A stretch of 64,000 bases of DNA from Mycobacteroides chelonae (GTDB lineage Bacteria > Actinomycetota > Actinomycetes > Mycobacteriales > Mycobacteriaceae). Within the stretch, counting starts at the first letter, position 1. Each line of letters opens with the position of its first letter. The notes beneath the pieces were generated by a model. The model had not been told where the DNA came from. It made no database searches and worked only from the letters and a program-made list of their open reading frames with translations. The translations under genes were made by a program, and so were the position numbers. Shown in pieces: positions 9,547 to 16,977 of the stretch. The stretch covers positions 1,178,001 to 1,242,000 of the forward strand of contig NZ_CP050145.1 of the NCBI RefSeq assembly GCF_016767715.1, read 5' to 3'.

Positions 9547-10036
9547 CAGGTTTCCGGTCTGGACCAAAAGCGCCCTCAAGTAGCTCCTCGCGTGCCTCGG
9601 CGGCGAATGCTTCTTCTTCCTTCTGGAGATGGTGCAGCATCCTTTGCACGATCCATGGCGGTGATGAGGTGAATAAGAATTCGTTCAGTGATTGGCCGGG
9701 GAGCGGTTTGTTTCCTCGTAGCCATTCCCATAGGAGTACGGCGTTCACCTCCAGGTTCAATACTTCCGCGCTCTCAGTTGGCTCCGTAAATGGTGGACCA
9801 AGCAATGTAGCTGGTGAAACACCAAGTGCAGCAGCCAAAGCCACGAGGTCGTCTACGTCCACCCTGCGCTTGACGGACTCAATGTTCTTGATGGCTACTG
9901 GTGTTAGGTTCCAGCCCAAGGATTCAAGCCGCTCCGATAGCTGAGTCCACGTCAGGTTCCGCACCTTTCGCAACCGTTCAACGTTTCCGGCGACCGTGTG
10001 CGCGGTTGCCCCGATTTCGGGTGCTCGTCCAGCCAT
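9530..10036 (-). CDS. XRE-family repressor-like regulator
   Basis: The protein has 168 residues from the ATG at 10036. The N-terminal 70 residues form a helix-turn-helix (NVERLRKVRNLTWTQLSERL, then IKNIESVKRRV and LVALAAALGVSPATLL), the usual XRE fold. The remaining part ends in acidic helices. It is transcribed with the integrase and divergently from the excisionase-like gene; between them lie several CAGTCAA/TTGACTG half-sites. The likely role is a repressor that balances integration and excision or replication of element B. The in-frame ATG at 10054 is six codons upstream and less likely. Confidence 0.8.
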   Translation of the reverse strand: MAGRAPEIGATAHTVAGNVERLRKVRNLTWTQLSERLESLGWNLTPVAIKNIESVKRRVDVDDLVALAAALGVSPATLLGPPFTEPTESAEVLNLEVNAVLLWEWLRGNKPLPGQSLNEFLFTSSPPWIVQRMLHHLQKEEEAFAAEAREELLEGAFGPDRKPDGDDK

Positions 10037-10063
10037 GGGTCCATGGTGACACACAAACTTTGT

Positions 10064-10127
10064 CAGTCAACAGGCAATCGTTGACAACAGGAGTTGACTG
10101 TGATTCTCTGAGCATGAACAGTCAAAC
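10064..10127. promoter_or_regulatory. operator cluster in the divergent int/xis intergenic region
   Basis: CAGTCAAC (10064-10071) and GTTGACTG (10093-10100) form an inverted repeat, and a third half-site CAGTCAAAC lies at 10119-10127. A TTGACA hexamer at 10081-10086 sits between them and could be a -35 element for the rightward genes. The arrangement is that of a phage-like repressor operator, probably bound by the adjacent XRE protein. Confidence 0.5.
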
Positions 10128-10159
10128 TTTAACGATTGATCACCAAAGAAAGGCGATTT

Positions 10160-10366
10160 ATGACGACTGACACCGCTACACCGAAGGAGGTGGCGGCGTA
10201 CCTGCATACCAGCGAGGCTGGTCTAGCGCAGTTGCGCTACCGGGGCGTGGGCCCGAAGTTTGTGCGCGTTGGTCCCCGCAAGGTGATCTACCGCTGGGCC
10301 GATGTGCATGCCTATCTGGACGCGAACACCTGCCAGCGTACCGACGACCCTCGGGGTGCAGCGTGA
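10160..10366 (+). CDS. excisionase-like HTH protein
   Basis: The 68-residue protein is a single winged helix of the MerR/AlpA/Xis type: TPKEVAAYLHTSEAGLAQLRYRG followed by VGPRKVIYRWADVHAYLDAN. Such proteins act as recombination directionality factors or transcription activators in mobile elements. The ATG at 10160 has AAAGAAAGG upstream and is preferred over the in-frame ATG at 10136. It is the first rightward gene, transcribed divergently from the repressor and integrase, the usual place for Xis. The stop overlaps the next start. Confidence 0.75.
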   Translation: MTTDTATPKEVAAYLHTSEAGLAQLRYRGVGPKFVRVGPRKVIYRWADVHAYLDANTCQRTDDPRGAA

Positions 10367-10650
10367 TGGCGGAGGCCGCGCTGATTGCCGCCCGTTTGGC
10401 GGCTGCTTCGCAGTGTTTCCCGTTGCCGCATAGTGACGTTGACGGTAGGGCGGTGTGTGATTCGACGGTTTATGTCGAGGCCGAGGGCAAGTCCATCGCG
10501 ATCACGGTCACTGATTACGACGGCAGTAAGCGCGAGTACCGCGCTGATGTCCGGCTGGTAGCGACCAGCACCCCTGAAATGCGAACGCTCCCAGCGGAAT
10601 CCGGTGTTAGAGCACCGGGCCGGGAGCGTTCCGAACAACCCAACCGATAA
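10366..10650 (+). CDS. small protein of unknown function (element B)
   Basis: The 94-residue protein has a short helical start and a beta-rich middle (STVYVEAEGKSIAITVTDYDGSKREYRADVRLV), with a charged disordered tail. No family is recognised. The ATG overlaps the stop of the excisionase-like gene (TGATG). A strong nested inverted repeat (10583-10631) lies in its last codons. Confidence 0.55.
   Translation: MAEAALIAARLAAASQCFPLPHSDVDGRAVCDSTVYVEAEGKSIAITVTDYDGSKREYRADVRLVATSTPEMRTLPAESGVRAPGRERSEQPNR
10583..10631 (+). promoter_or_regulatory. two-level hairpin at the end of a small CDS
   Basis: GAACGCTCCC (10583-10592) pairs perfectly with GGGAGCGTTC (10622-10631), and within it CCGGTG (10601-10606) pairs with CACCGG (10613-10618). 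No T run follows. It may terminate, stabilise or process the early transcript, just before the strong ribosome site of the next gene. Confidence 0.5.
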
Positions 10651-10665
10651 GTAAGGAGTTCGTTG

Positions 10666-10920
10666 ATGAGTCTACCTGCAATAACCGGGCCTGTGGAAGG
10701 GCTGGTGATCGATCCAGTCGAGGTTGATCTACTTCTTGATCGCGCGGTGAACCTGGCCACCCTGGCTGCTGGGGACATCGGGCAGGCCCTTACGGGCCTG
10801 CCCGATGATGCGCCGTTGTTCTCGTGCGTGGATTTGTCCGAGGCTCTGCGGCATCTGCGTGTGGCGGTGTGGCTGATTGATCGGGCTGCTGACCGTCTGG
10901 CGGTTGGGGGCGGCCGGTGA
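10666..10920 (+). CDS. small acidic helical protein of unknown function
   Basis: The 84-residue protein is rich in leucine, alanine and aspartate and probably all helical. No motif is recognised. The start at ATG 10666 is supported by AAGGAG at 10653-10658. Its stop overlaps the GTG of the second recombinase gene, so the two may be translationally coupled. Confidence 0.55.
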   Translation: MSLPAITGPVEGLVIDPVEVDLLLDRAVNLATLAAGDIGQALTGLPDDAPLFSCVDLSEALRHLRVAVWLIDRAADRLAVGGGR

Positions 10921-11783
10921 CTGCTTTGGTGTTGGTGCCTGACGTGGGTGATACGCGGCCCCAGCTGCCGCCGATTGAGCGTTACGCGATCTGGATGCAA
11001 GGTCGTGGGTTGTCGGATCGCACGATCACCGACACGATGTTGACGTTGTGCCGGTTTCAGAACGTGTTGTCTTCTCCGATTGAATCCACACCAGCTCTGG
11101 CGATTTCACGGTTCCTGGCTAGTGAGCGGTTCGGGGCGCGTACCCGATACACCTATCACGGGCATCTGCGTGGTTTCTTTCGCTGGCTGGCCGCTGAGGG
11201 CGGCGTCGATGCCATGGCCACGCTGCCGCAGCCCCGGATGCCGCGCGGAGTCCCTAGGCCCATCACCGACGAGGAGCTGGCCTCGGTGCTGGCCTTGCGG
11301 ATGCGCCGGCGCACGCGGGTGATGATCTTGTTGGCCGCCTATGCGGGGTTGCGTGCCCATGAGATCGCCAAGGTGCGCGGCCAGGATGTGGACCTCGGTG
11401 CGCGCACCGTGCATGTGATCGGCAAGGGCGGCCATGGCGCCTGGATCCCGTTGCACCCGCTGCTGGCCGAGGTCGCAGAGACGATGCCGCGCCGTGGCTG
11501 GTGGTTTCCCAGTCACACGGTGCTCGGTCAACCTGTGCGCCGGGAGTCGGTCACCGGCACGATCAGCAAGGTATTCGACCGCGCGGGTATTCATGGGGCT
11601 ACGCACCGGCTGCGGCATTGGTTTGGTACCAGTTTGGTGGATTCGGGCGCGGATCTGCGGACGGCACAGACGTTGTTGCGGCACGAGAACCTGGCCTCGA
11701 CGGCGATCTATACCGCGGTGCGCGATGAACGGCGCGTAGAGGCTGTGGCACGGCTCGTTGTGCCCGGAGGTGCCCGTGGGTGA
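10917..11783 (+). CDS. second tyrosine recombinase (XerC/D-like size)
   Basis: The 288-residue protein has an N-terminal core-binding domain (residues 18-95) and a complete catalytic domain: GLRAHEIAKV (Arg), the lysine in VIGKGGHGAWIPL, THRLRHWFGT (His-x-x-Arg), and LLRHENLASTAIY (His and Tyr). It lacks the extra N-terminal arm-binding domain of the integrase at the left end, so it is built like a Xer or transposon-type resolvase. Possible roles are dimer resolution, DNA inversion or a rearrangement within the element. It is the fourth gene of the rightward operon, with GTGA overlap at the start. Confidence 0.85.
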   Translation: MTALVLVPDVGDTRPQLPPIERYAIWMQGRGLSDRTITDTMLTLCRFQNVLSSPIESTPALAISRFLASERFGARTRYTYHGHLRGFFRWLAAEGGVDAMATLPQPRMPRGVPRPITDEELASVLALRMRRRTRVMILLAAYAGLRAHEIAKVRGQDVDLGARTVHVIGKGGHGAWIPLHPLLAEVAETMPRRGWWFPSHTVLGQPVRRESVTGTISKVFDRAGIHGATHRLRHWFGTSLVDSGADLRTAQTLLRHENLASTAIYTAVRDERRVEAVARLVVPGGARG

Positions 11784-12135
11784 CGGCAAGAAGATGGGGG
11801 CCCCGGTTTCATCGCCGGGGCGCTCGCCTGAATCTCGAGAAGTCAGCTGGTGGCCGGTGCACGAGTTCGTGGCAATTTTGGTGGCGTCAACGAAATTCAC
11901 GGCCTTACCTGCCGCTGGCACTCCGAGGTGGTGCGCGTTATCCGACGGGGATCCGCGCAAGCTGCTGGCGGTGGCGATCTCCGGTGAGCACTGGGCGCTG
12001 CGCTGCGAGCTTGACCAGATTGCCTCAGCTGAGGCATCGAAAGCTGTTGCCGCTGCCGTGGACTGGGGTCGGATTTCACATCGGACCCTTGCCGGGCGCG
12101 GCCCGAACTACATCCCCCGAGAGAGGGCATCTTGA
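11776..12135 (+). CDS. DUF2742-type mycobacterial prophage protein
   Basis: The protein has 119 residues from GTG 11776, with GGAGG 5 nt upstream; the frame is open from 11758. The core SWWPVHEFVAILVAS and a later WCALSDGDPRKLLAVAISGEHWALR resemble DUF2742 proteins found in the M. tuberculosis elements phiRv1 and phiRv2, as remembered. Function is unknown. In those elements it lies between the excisionase region and the large ATPase-like gene, the same relative position as here. Confidence 0.65.
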   Translation: MGDGKKMGAPVSSPGRSPESREVSWWPVHEFVAILVASTKFTALPAAGTPRWCALSDGDPRKLLAVAISGEHWALRCELDQIASAEASKAVAAAVDWGRISHRTLAGRGPNYIPRERAS

Positions 12136-13937
12136 CCGACGACGAGTTCTTCACCGCTACCCCGGAACTACAGACGATCTATCGGTGGGCGCGGGCCCGG
12201 TATGCCGCGCCGTGGGCGGTGTTCTTTGCGGTACTGCTGCGGGTCGCTGCATCAGTCGCTCCACATGTGCAGCTACCTGGCGTGATCGGTGGGCGCGCGT
12301 CGTTGAATCTGTTGTGCGCGTTCGTTGCCCCGTCCGGTGGCGGTAAGGGCATCAGCGACAAGGTGGCCCGGCTGGCGTGGCCTAGCAGCGTCAAAGAGCT
12401 GCCGATCGGTTCAGGTGAGGGTATCGCTGAGACGTTCACCTTGCGCGGCATGGAGTCCGAAGACAACGAGCGCGTCACTAACGCGATCTTCAGCTGCTCT
12501 GAGATCGATGTCTTAACCGGGTTGGAATCGCGCCAAGGCTCAACAACCCTCGGCACGATGAAGGCCTTCGCGATGGGTGAGCAGTTCGGCTCCACCAATG
12601 CCAGCAGGGGCAATAGCCGAAACGTGCCCGCCCATTCGTATCGAGGTTGCCTATCGGTTGGAGCGCAACCAGGCCACACCGGCGTGATCTTCAACGACAC
12701 CACTGGCGGCACTCCACAACGGTTCCTGTGGGCGCTGACCATTGACCCCGACATGCCCGCCGACTCTGTGGCCGATCCCGAGCCGCTCAACCATCACGTG
12801 CCAGGTCTGCTGACCCGTCGGCACGATGACCCCGACATCGTCACCGAGATCGTCTACGGCCCGCCAGAGATCCGGCAGACGATCATCGCCGCGCACCTGG
12901 CCCGCCAACGCGGTGAAGGCGATGCCCTAGACGGCCATTGGATGCTGACCCGCTGCAAGGTAGCGGCATTGTTGGCGATCCTGCACCACCGCTCGGTGGT
13001 CTCCGAACTGGACTGGCAGCTCTCCGAGGTCGTCATGGCGCACTCCGACCGCACCCGCGACTGGATCGTCTCGGAGGCCAAGAAGGCCCAACGGGCAAAG
13101 GTGCGCGACCGTGCGATGTCTCGGGCGGCCGGGGAGCAATTCATCTCCGATCACAAGCTCGACAGAGCCAAGAAGGCGGTACTGCGGTGGCTCGAGCGCG
13201 ACGGCGCGATGGCCCGCCACAACCTACGGCGCAGGCTCAAAGCTGACCTAAGAGAGCATTTCGATCCGGCGTTAGCTGAGCTGATCGCAGATGGGCAGAT
13301 TCATGTTGAAGAAGTCACCAACGGCGAGAGCTACGCGCTCACTTCCGAAAGTACACGGGTCCCCGAGGTACACCCCCCAAAAGCACAGGTCAATGCCCGT
13401 GTCCCACAAGTACACGGTGTACCCGCTGCTACGGTGACTGAGCTGGATTATCGCAGGTCGTCCGACTCTGAGCGTCCGAAGCGGTTGTGCCCACAATGGC
13501 TCGCCGATTACATCGCAGACCTCGTGACGAGGGGCGAAACTACTGTCTCTTCGTTAACTGTGTATACCGAAGGGAAGGCGCAAGGGTACTCGCCAAGCTC
13601 GATCGGAAACGCGATCACAGCACACGATGACATGACCATCATCGGCCAGGACGGTGCCAGCAAGGTCTACTCACTGACCGGACAAACCACCGGATACAAG
13701 CCACTGATCCAGTGGGTGAACGACTACCTCGACGCCCTTCCGGCAAACACGGAATCACTCGATAAGGAACAAGCCAGGCAAGCGGTAGAGGCTGAGTCGG
13801 CCGGGTACTCATGGGAGGCGGCACGCAGGGTGTTCCTGGGCAGTGGCCGCGTGCAGTCCGCACCCGATCCTGGCGGCGACTCACGGAAAACCATCTGGAC
13901 CATCACCGACACCGCCAACCAGGAGACATCCGCATGA
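12132..13937 (+). CDS. P-loop ATPase, probable primase/helicase-like replication protein of element B
   Basis: The 601-residue protein has a Walker A-like motif, APSGGGKG, near residue 73, a possible Walker B region (AIFSCSEIDVL, about 120), and a sensor-like stretch around GTPQRFLWAL. From about residue 340 it turns into helical and winged-helix-like segments (KKAVLRWLERDGAM) typical of the DNA-binding tail of mobile-element ATPases. It resembles DUF3987-type and phiRv Rv2655c-like proteins in size and position. A replication-initiation helicase is the best guess, but no primase active-site motif is visible. The TTG start overlaps the previous stop and follows GAGAGGG. Confidence 0.65.
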   Translation: MTDDEFFTATPELQTIYRWARARYAAPWAVFFAVLLRVAASVAPHVQLPGVIGGRASLNLLCAFVAPSGGGKGISDKVARLAWPSSVKELPIGSGEGIAETFTLRGMESEDNERVTNAIFSCSEIDVLTGLESRQGSTTLGTMKAFAMGEQFGSTNASRGNSRNVPAHSYRGCLSVGAQPGHTGVIFNDTTGGTPQRFLWALTIDPDMPADSVADPEPLNHHVPGLLTRRHDDPDIVTEIVYGPPEIRQTIIAAHLARQRGEGDALDGHWMLTRCKVAALLAILHHRSVVSELDWQLSEVVMAHSDRTRDWIVSEAKKAQRAKVRDRAMSRAAGEQFISDHKLDRAKKAVLRWLERDGAMARHNLRRRLKADLREHFDPALAELIADGQIHVEEVTNGESYALTSESTRVPEVHPPKAQVNARVPQVHGVPAATVTELDYRRSSDSERPKRLCPQWLADYIADLVTRGETTVSSLTVYTEGKAQGYSPSSIGNAITAHDDMTIIGQDGASKVYSLTGQTTGYKPLIQWVNDYLDALPANTESLDKEQARQAVEAESAGYSWEAARRVFLGSGRVQSAPDPGGDSRKTIWTITDTANQETSA

Positions 13938-14173
13938 CTCAACCACCAGTCGCACAGCAAACATGCTGGCACTGCCAGCAAACACGATGGAGGTGTGATG
14001 TCATGGTGATGACCAGCCGACGGGCCACTAAGTCCCTGACCAGCACCAATGCACACACCGCCGAGTGTCATAACTGCAGGTCAGAGCCCATCCCCCTGAA
14101 AATGTTCAGGTGGGGGGCCTTCCTGACCCCCGGAGGCTCCCGTCAGGTTTTTTTTGAACGCGGCGCGCGATGA
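13934..14173 (+). CDS. small zinc-ribbon-like protein
   Basis: The 79-residue protein has two CxxC pairs, CWHC near residue 10 and CHNC near 47, so it probably binds one zinc ion. The ATG overlaps the stop of the ATPase gene. The last third of the frame is laid over hairpins and an intrinsic terminator (14122-14155), so the C-terminus may not be under selection. Function unknown. Confidence 0.5.
   Translation: MTQPPVAQQTCWHCQQTRWRCDVMVMTSRRATKSLTSTNAHTAECHNCRSEPIPLKMFRWGAFLTPGGSRQVFFERGAR
14122..14155 (+). terminator. intrinsic terminator after the early gene block
   Basis: CCTGAC (14122-14127) pairs with GTCAGG (14142-14147), followed by eight T residues. A second hairpin (14092-14117, CCCCCTGAA with TTCAGG and GGGGG) lies just before. 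It separates the replication genes from the small-ORF/capsid block. Confidence 0.75.
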
Positions 14174-14244
14174 CCGCAGCCGCGAAACCAGCAAAGGCGA
14201 CCGACAAGTCAGCTAACATACCAGTTAAGGAGTGGTTCGAGTGA
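14170..14244 (+). CDS. possible 24-residue leader peptide
   Basis: ATG at 14170 opens a 24-codon frame rich in Ala and Lys that ends TGA at 14242-14244, overlapping the GTG of the next gene. It directly follows the terminator, so it could be a coupled leader. There is no other support. Confidence 0.3.
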   Translation: MTAAAKPAKATDKSANIPVKEWFE

Positions 14245-14426
14245 AGATGCATCGGCCTCGCGATATCGAGGCCAAGGCGTGGGCGGTGCGCACACCTGAT
14301 CCGGGAGTGTTTGTGCAGTTCGGTTGGATGCGGTTCACCGCGTCGCCCGCTGAGGCCCGCACGTTGGCGCACACGCTCAACGCAGCTGCCGATAGCGCCG
14401 AGCAGGCACCGGCTGATGGCCGCTGA
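14241..14426 (+). CDS. small hypothetical protein (element B)
   Basis: The protein has 61 residues from GTG 14241, which follows AAGGAG at 14227-14232 by 8 nt. It contains a beta-rich FVQFGWMRFTASPAEARTLAHTL stretch followed by a helix, a layout common in small actinophage proteins of unknown role. No further function can be read. It overlaps the next gene. Confidence 0.5.
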   Translation: MKMHRPRDIEAKAWAVRTPDPGVFVQFGWMRFTASPAEARTLAHTLNAAADSAEQAPADGR

Positions 14427-14670
14427 ACGGGAGTGTGCGGTACAGCTGTTAATTCATGTACTGCAAGGGGATTCGTGGGGATTGCAGGAGGTTGTTTTCG
14501 ACGTGTTCGCACCGGGCAAGGGTGCGACGGAAGCGCTGGGGCTGCTGACTGCGGCCATGACGGTGGTGGCCGAGTTGCCTATTCCGGTCGCTGTGCGTGA
14601 GCGTGTGGTGGTCAACTTGCGGTCGTATCTGGTGCAGCGGGCCGCCGATGAAGGCGATGAGAGCCTGTGA
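14416..14670 (+). CDS. small hypothetical helical protein (element B)
   Basis: The protein has 84 residues from ATG 14416, which overlaps the end of the preceding gene by 11 bp. It is predicted mostly helical and slightly acidic, with no recognised motif. The stop overlaps the GTG of the next gene (GTGA), as throughout this block. Confidence 0.5.
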   Translation: MAAERECAVQLLIHVLQGDSWGLQEVVFDVFAPGKGATEALGLLTAAMTVVAELPIPVAVRERVVVNLRSYLVQRAADEGDESL

Positions 14671-15080
14671 TTACCGGGTTGCGGGGCGTGGTGCTACTGG
14701 ACAGCAACGATGCCCGGTATGTGGCCGAGGCGCTGGCGCGGTTCCTGGTGGTGCTCGGCGAGCACGGTCTGCGCGCCTCCCCGACATTGTTGGATGCCGA
14801 GGCACGTCTTCGGAAAGCTGCTGTGGGCGCAAGTGATTCGACACGCAGCGCAAGTGGTGGCGTCAGTGGTGTTGGCGGGCATCTGAGTTCGTCTCACAGT
14901 GGCATGTATGACCTTGTCGATTCCGTCGAAGCGGCCCGGATCTTGGGCTGCACGCCGCAGAACGTGCGTGATCTGGCGCGCCGGGGCCGTCTACCGGCGC
15001 ACCGCGCGGGCCGGGGCTGGGTCTATCCGGCGCAGGCTGTTGCCGAACGCGCAGAGCGGCAGGCCGCCAAGCGAGGCTGA
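14667..15080 (+). CDS. HTH protein with C-terminal excisionase-like domain
   Basis: The 137-residue protein has an N-terminal helical half, a serine/glycine-rich linker (about residues 55-78) and a C-terminal winged helix, VDSVEAARILGCTPQNVRDLARRGRLPAHR. The domain is of the MerR/Xis kind. It lies directly before the capsid protease gene, so it could regulate the late block or replace a small terminase as a DNA-recognition factor; both are guesses. Confidence 0.65.
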   Translation: MITGLRGVVLLDSNDARYVAEALARFLVVLGEHGLRASPTLLDAEARLRKAAVGASDSTRSASGGVSGVGGHLSSSHSGMYDLVDSVEAARILGCTPQNVRDLARRGRLPAHRAGRGWVYPAQAVAERAERQAAKRG

Positions 15081-15082
15081 TC

Positions 15083-15661
15083 ATGGCTGAGCTGGCCACC
15101 ATCGCCGGTGTGGAGCTGATCAAGGCCGGTACCTGGGATGCCACCGGCTCTCCCGAGGGTGGTTGGACCACAACCCCACATGATCTGTCCGAGGCCATCC
15201 GGGCGCATCAGGCCGGGGTGTTGCGCAAGCCCGTCATCAAGATCGGGCACACCGATCCGCGGTTCGACGGCGGCCCCGCCCTGGGCTACGTGGACAACCT
15301 GCGCCTGACCGATGGCGGTCACACCCTGGTCGGTGATTTCGTGAACATGCCCGCGTCTGTGGCTGCGCTGATGCCCCACGCCTACCCGGATCGCTCCATC
15401 GAGGCGCTGATCGACTACCAGGCCCCGGACGGCAATACCTGGCCGCTGGTCCTGACCGCCGTGGCCCTACTCGGGGAAGCCGAACCGGCCGTGGAAACCC
15501 TCAAGTCCCTGCAGGATGTCGGCGACCTGTTCGGTGTTCCGATCGCTGCCACACGGATCACCATCACCACGGGCCACCGCACCTACGCGCGTGCGGTTGC
15601 GGTGGCCGCCGCGCGCCGACGCAGAACCCACCGCCTCACCACCACTGAATCGAAAGGCTGA
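15083..15661 (+). CDS. phage capsid maturation protease-like protein (Mu gpI-like)
   Basis: The 192-residue protein opens with a beta-rich domain (GVELIKAGTWDATGSP), then KPVIKIGHTDPRFDGGPALGYVDNL and VGDFVNMPASVAALMPHAYPDRSIE. The His of GHTDP followed by a Ser about 50 residues later matches the pattern of Mu protein I-type head proteases. The usual C-terminal scaffold half is missing; a scaffold-like protein is encoded separately after the capsid gene. It begins a four-gene capsid block, 2 bp after the HTH gene. Confidence 0.65.
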   Translation: MAELATIAGVELIKAGTWDATGSPEGGWTTTPHDLSEAIRAHQAGVLRKPVIKIGHTDPRFDGGPALGYVDNLRLTDGGHTLVGDFVNMPASVAALMPHAYPDRSIEALIDYQAPDGNTWPLVLTAVALLGEAEPAVETLKSLQDVGDLFGVPIAATRITITTGHRTYARAVAVAAARRRRTHRLTTTESKG

Positions 15662-15663
15662 TC

Positions 15664-16047
15664 ATGTCAACCATTCTGGGCAATCCCAGCATCTACGCAC
15701 CAGGCGCGGACATCACCGCCCAAGCCACCGCCACCGTCACCGCGCGCCGCTTCCTGGCGATCTCCGGGGACCGGGTATCGGGCGGGAACATAGCCGTGGC
15801 ACCCGCGCCGGCCGGTGCCCGCAGCTTCGGGGTCGCCGGCAACGACGCGATAGTCGGCGGGCTCGTCACAGTGGTGCGCGGCAATTCTCGGGTGGTCAAG
15901 GTGGCCGCCGCTGGCGCGATCGCGGCCGGGGCCGAGGTCGAAGTCGGCGCCGCCGGTAAAGCCATCACCAAGGCCTCCGGTGTCGCGGTCGGCTACGCCA
16001 TCACCGGCGCCGCCAACAACACCGACGCCGAAATCTCCCTCTACTGA
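15664..16047 (+). CDS. capsid decoration protein-like (DUF2190 type)
   Basis: The 127-residue protein is rich in Ala, Gly and Val with repeated beta strands (RFLAISGDRV, VGGLVTVVRGNSRVVKVAAAGAIAAGAEVEVG, AVGYAITGA). This is the look of DUF2190/head-decoration proteins that cap capsid lattices. The gene lies 2 bp after the protease gene and 14 bp before the major capsid gene, as in many phage head operons. Confidence 0.7.
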   Translation: MSTILGNPSIYAPGADITAQATATVTARRFLAISGDRVSGGNIAVAPAPAGARSFGVAGNDAIVGGLVTVVRGNSRVVKVAAAGAIAAGAEVEVGAAGKAITKASGVAVGYAITGAANNTDAEISLY

Positions 16048-16061
16048 ACAGGACTGACACC

Positions 16062-16943
16062 ATGACCTCTGCATTGATTCCCGAGCTGTCCGGCCGGCGC
16101 CTGACCGTCGACACCGCTCTTCGCCAGCCGAGCACCATCCGGGCACAGATCGCCAAACTCGCCGACGAACAGATCCTGCTACCGAAGTTTTTCCGGACCC
16201 TCGGGGCCAAGATCGAGGGCGGCGGCATGCTCTACTCCGTCATCAAAGCCTCCGATTTCTTCTCCTCCGATATCGAAAAGCGCAACGCGCGAGCCGAATA
16301 CAAGATCGTCGAGGGCGTCGACCCCGACCCCCAACTCGCGGTCGTGGAGGACTGGGGCGGCAAGTTCCAGGTCGGTATCGAGGAAATCACCCGCAACGAT
16401 GTGAACTACCTCGATCAGCAGACCACGCAGCTGGCCAACACCATCGCCCGCAAGCTCGACACCCGAGCCATTGCCGTCGTGCAGGCCGCGATCGACGGAT
16501 CGAACACCGTACCCGGACACAACTGGTCCAACCTGGTCACCGTCGGCCCCCTCGATGGGCTCACCCCCGGACACGAACTACCCACCGCCGACCTCTCGGC
16601 TGCCCAGCTGGCCGCCGACCTACAAGAACTCGGCGTCACACACGACCTGCTCGTCGTGCACCCCAGCGAAGCGCACAGCCTGCGGGTGGCCTACGGCGAC
16701 AAACTCGGCGCCATGCTCACCAGCGCCGGGGTTGGCCTGTTCGCCAACCCGCGCGTGAGCACAGGCACCGGCTGGGCCATCGAAAAAGGCAAGGTCGGCA
16801 CCATCGGCTTCGAATTTCCCTTGACCGTCGACGCCTGGGAAGACAAAGCCACCCGCTCCTGGTGGGTACAGGCCTACGTCGTGCCCGCCATGGGCGTCGA
16901 TCGGCCGTTTGCCGCCAAGAAACTCACCGGCCTAGCCGGATAA
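16062..16943 (+). CDS. phage major capsid protein
   Basis: The 293-residue protein matches the pattern of HK97-fold capsid proteins: an N-terminal region with PSTIRAQIAKLADEQILLPKFF, an extended strand region (VVEDWGGKFQVGIEEITRND), a long helix (YLDQQTTQLANTIARKLDTRAIA) and a C-terminal A-domain-like part with WAIEKGKVGTIGFE and WWVQAYVVPAMGVDRP. It sits between decoration and scaffold-like genes. The gene is intact, with an acceptable start at 16062. Confidence 0.8.
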   Translation: MTSALIPELSGRRLTVDTALRQPSTIRAQIAKLADEQILLPKFFRTLGAKIEGGGMLYSVIKASDFFSSDIEKRNARAEYKIVEGVDPDPQLAVVEDWGGKFQVGIEEITRNDVNYLDQQTTQLANTIARKLDTRAIAVVQAAIDGSNTVPGHNWSNLVTVGPLDGLTPGHELPTADLSAAQLAADLQELGVTHDLLVVHPSEAHSLRVAYGDKLGAMLTSAGVGLFANPRVSTGTGWAIEKGKVGTIGFEFPLTVDAWEDKATRSWWVQAYVVPAMGVDRPFAAKKLTGLAG

Positions 16944-16977
16944 CCCCCACACCCCGCACCAGCATTGGAGACACCCC

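Noticed and set aside
11106..11960. 284-residue minus-strand frame over the second recombinase
   Set aside because: The plus-strand recombinase has all catalytic motifs; the antisense frame has none.
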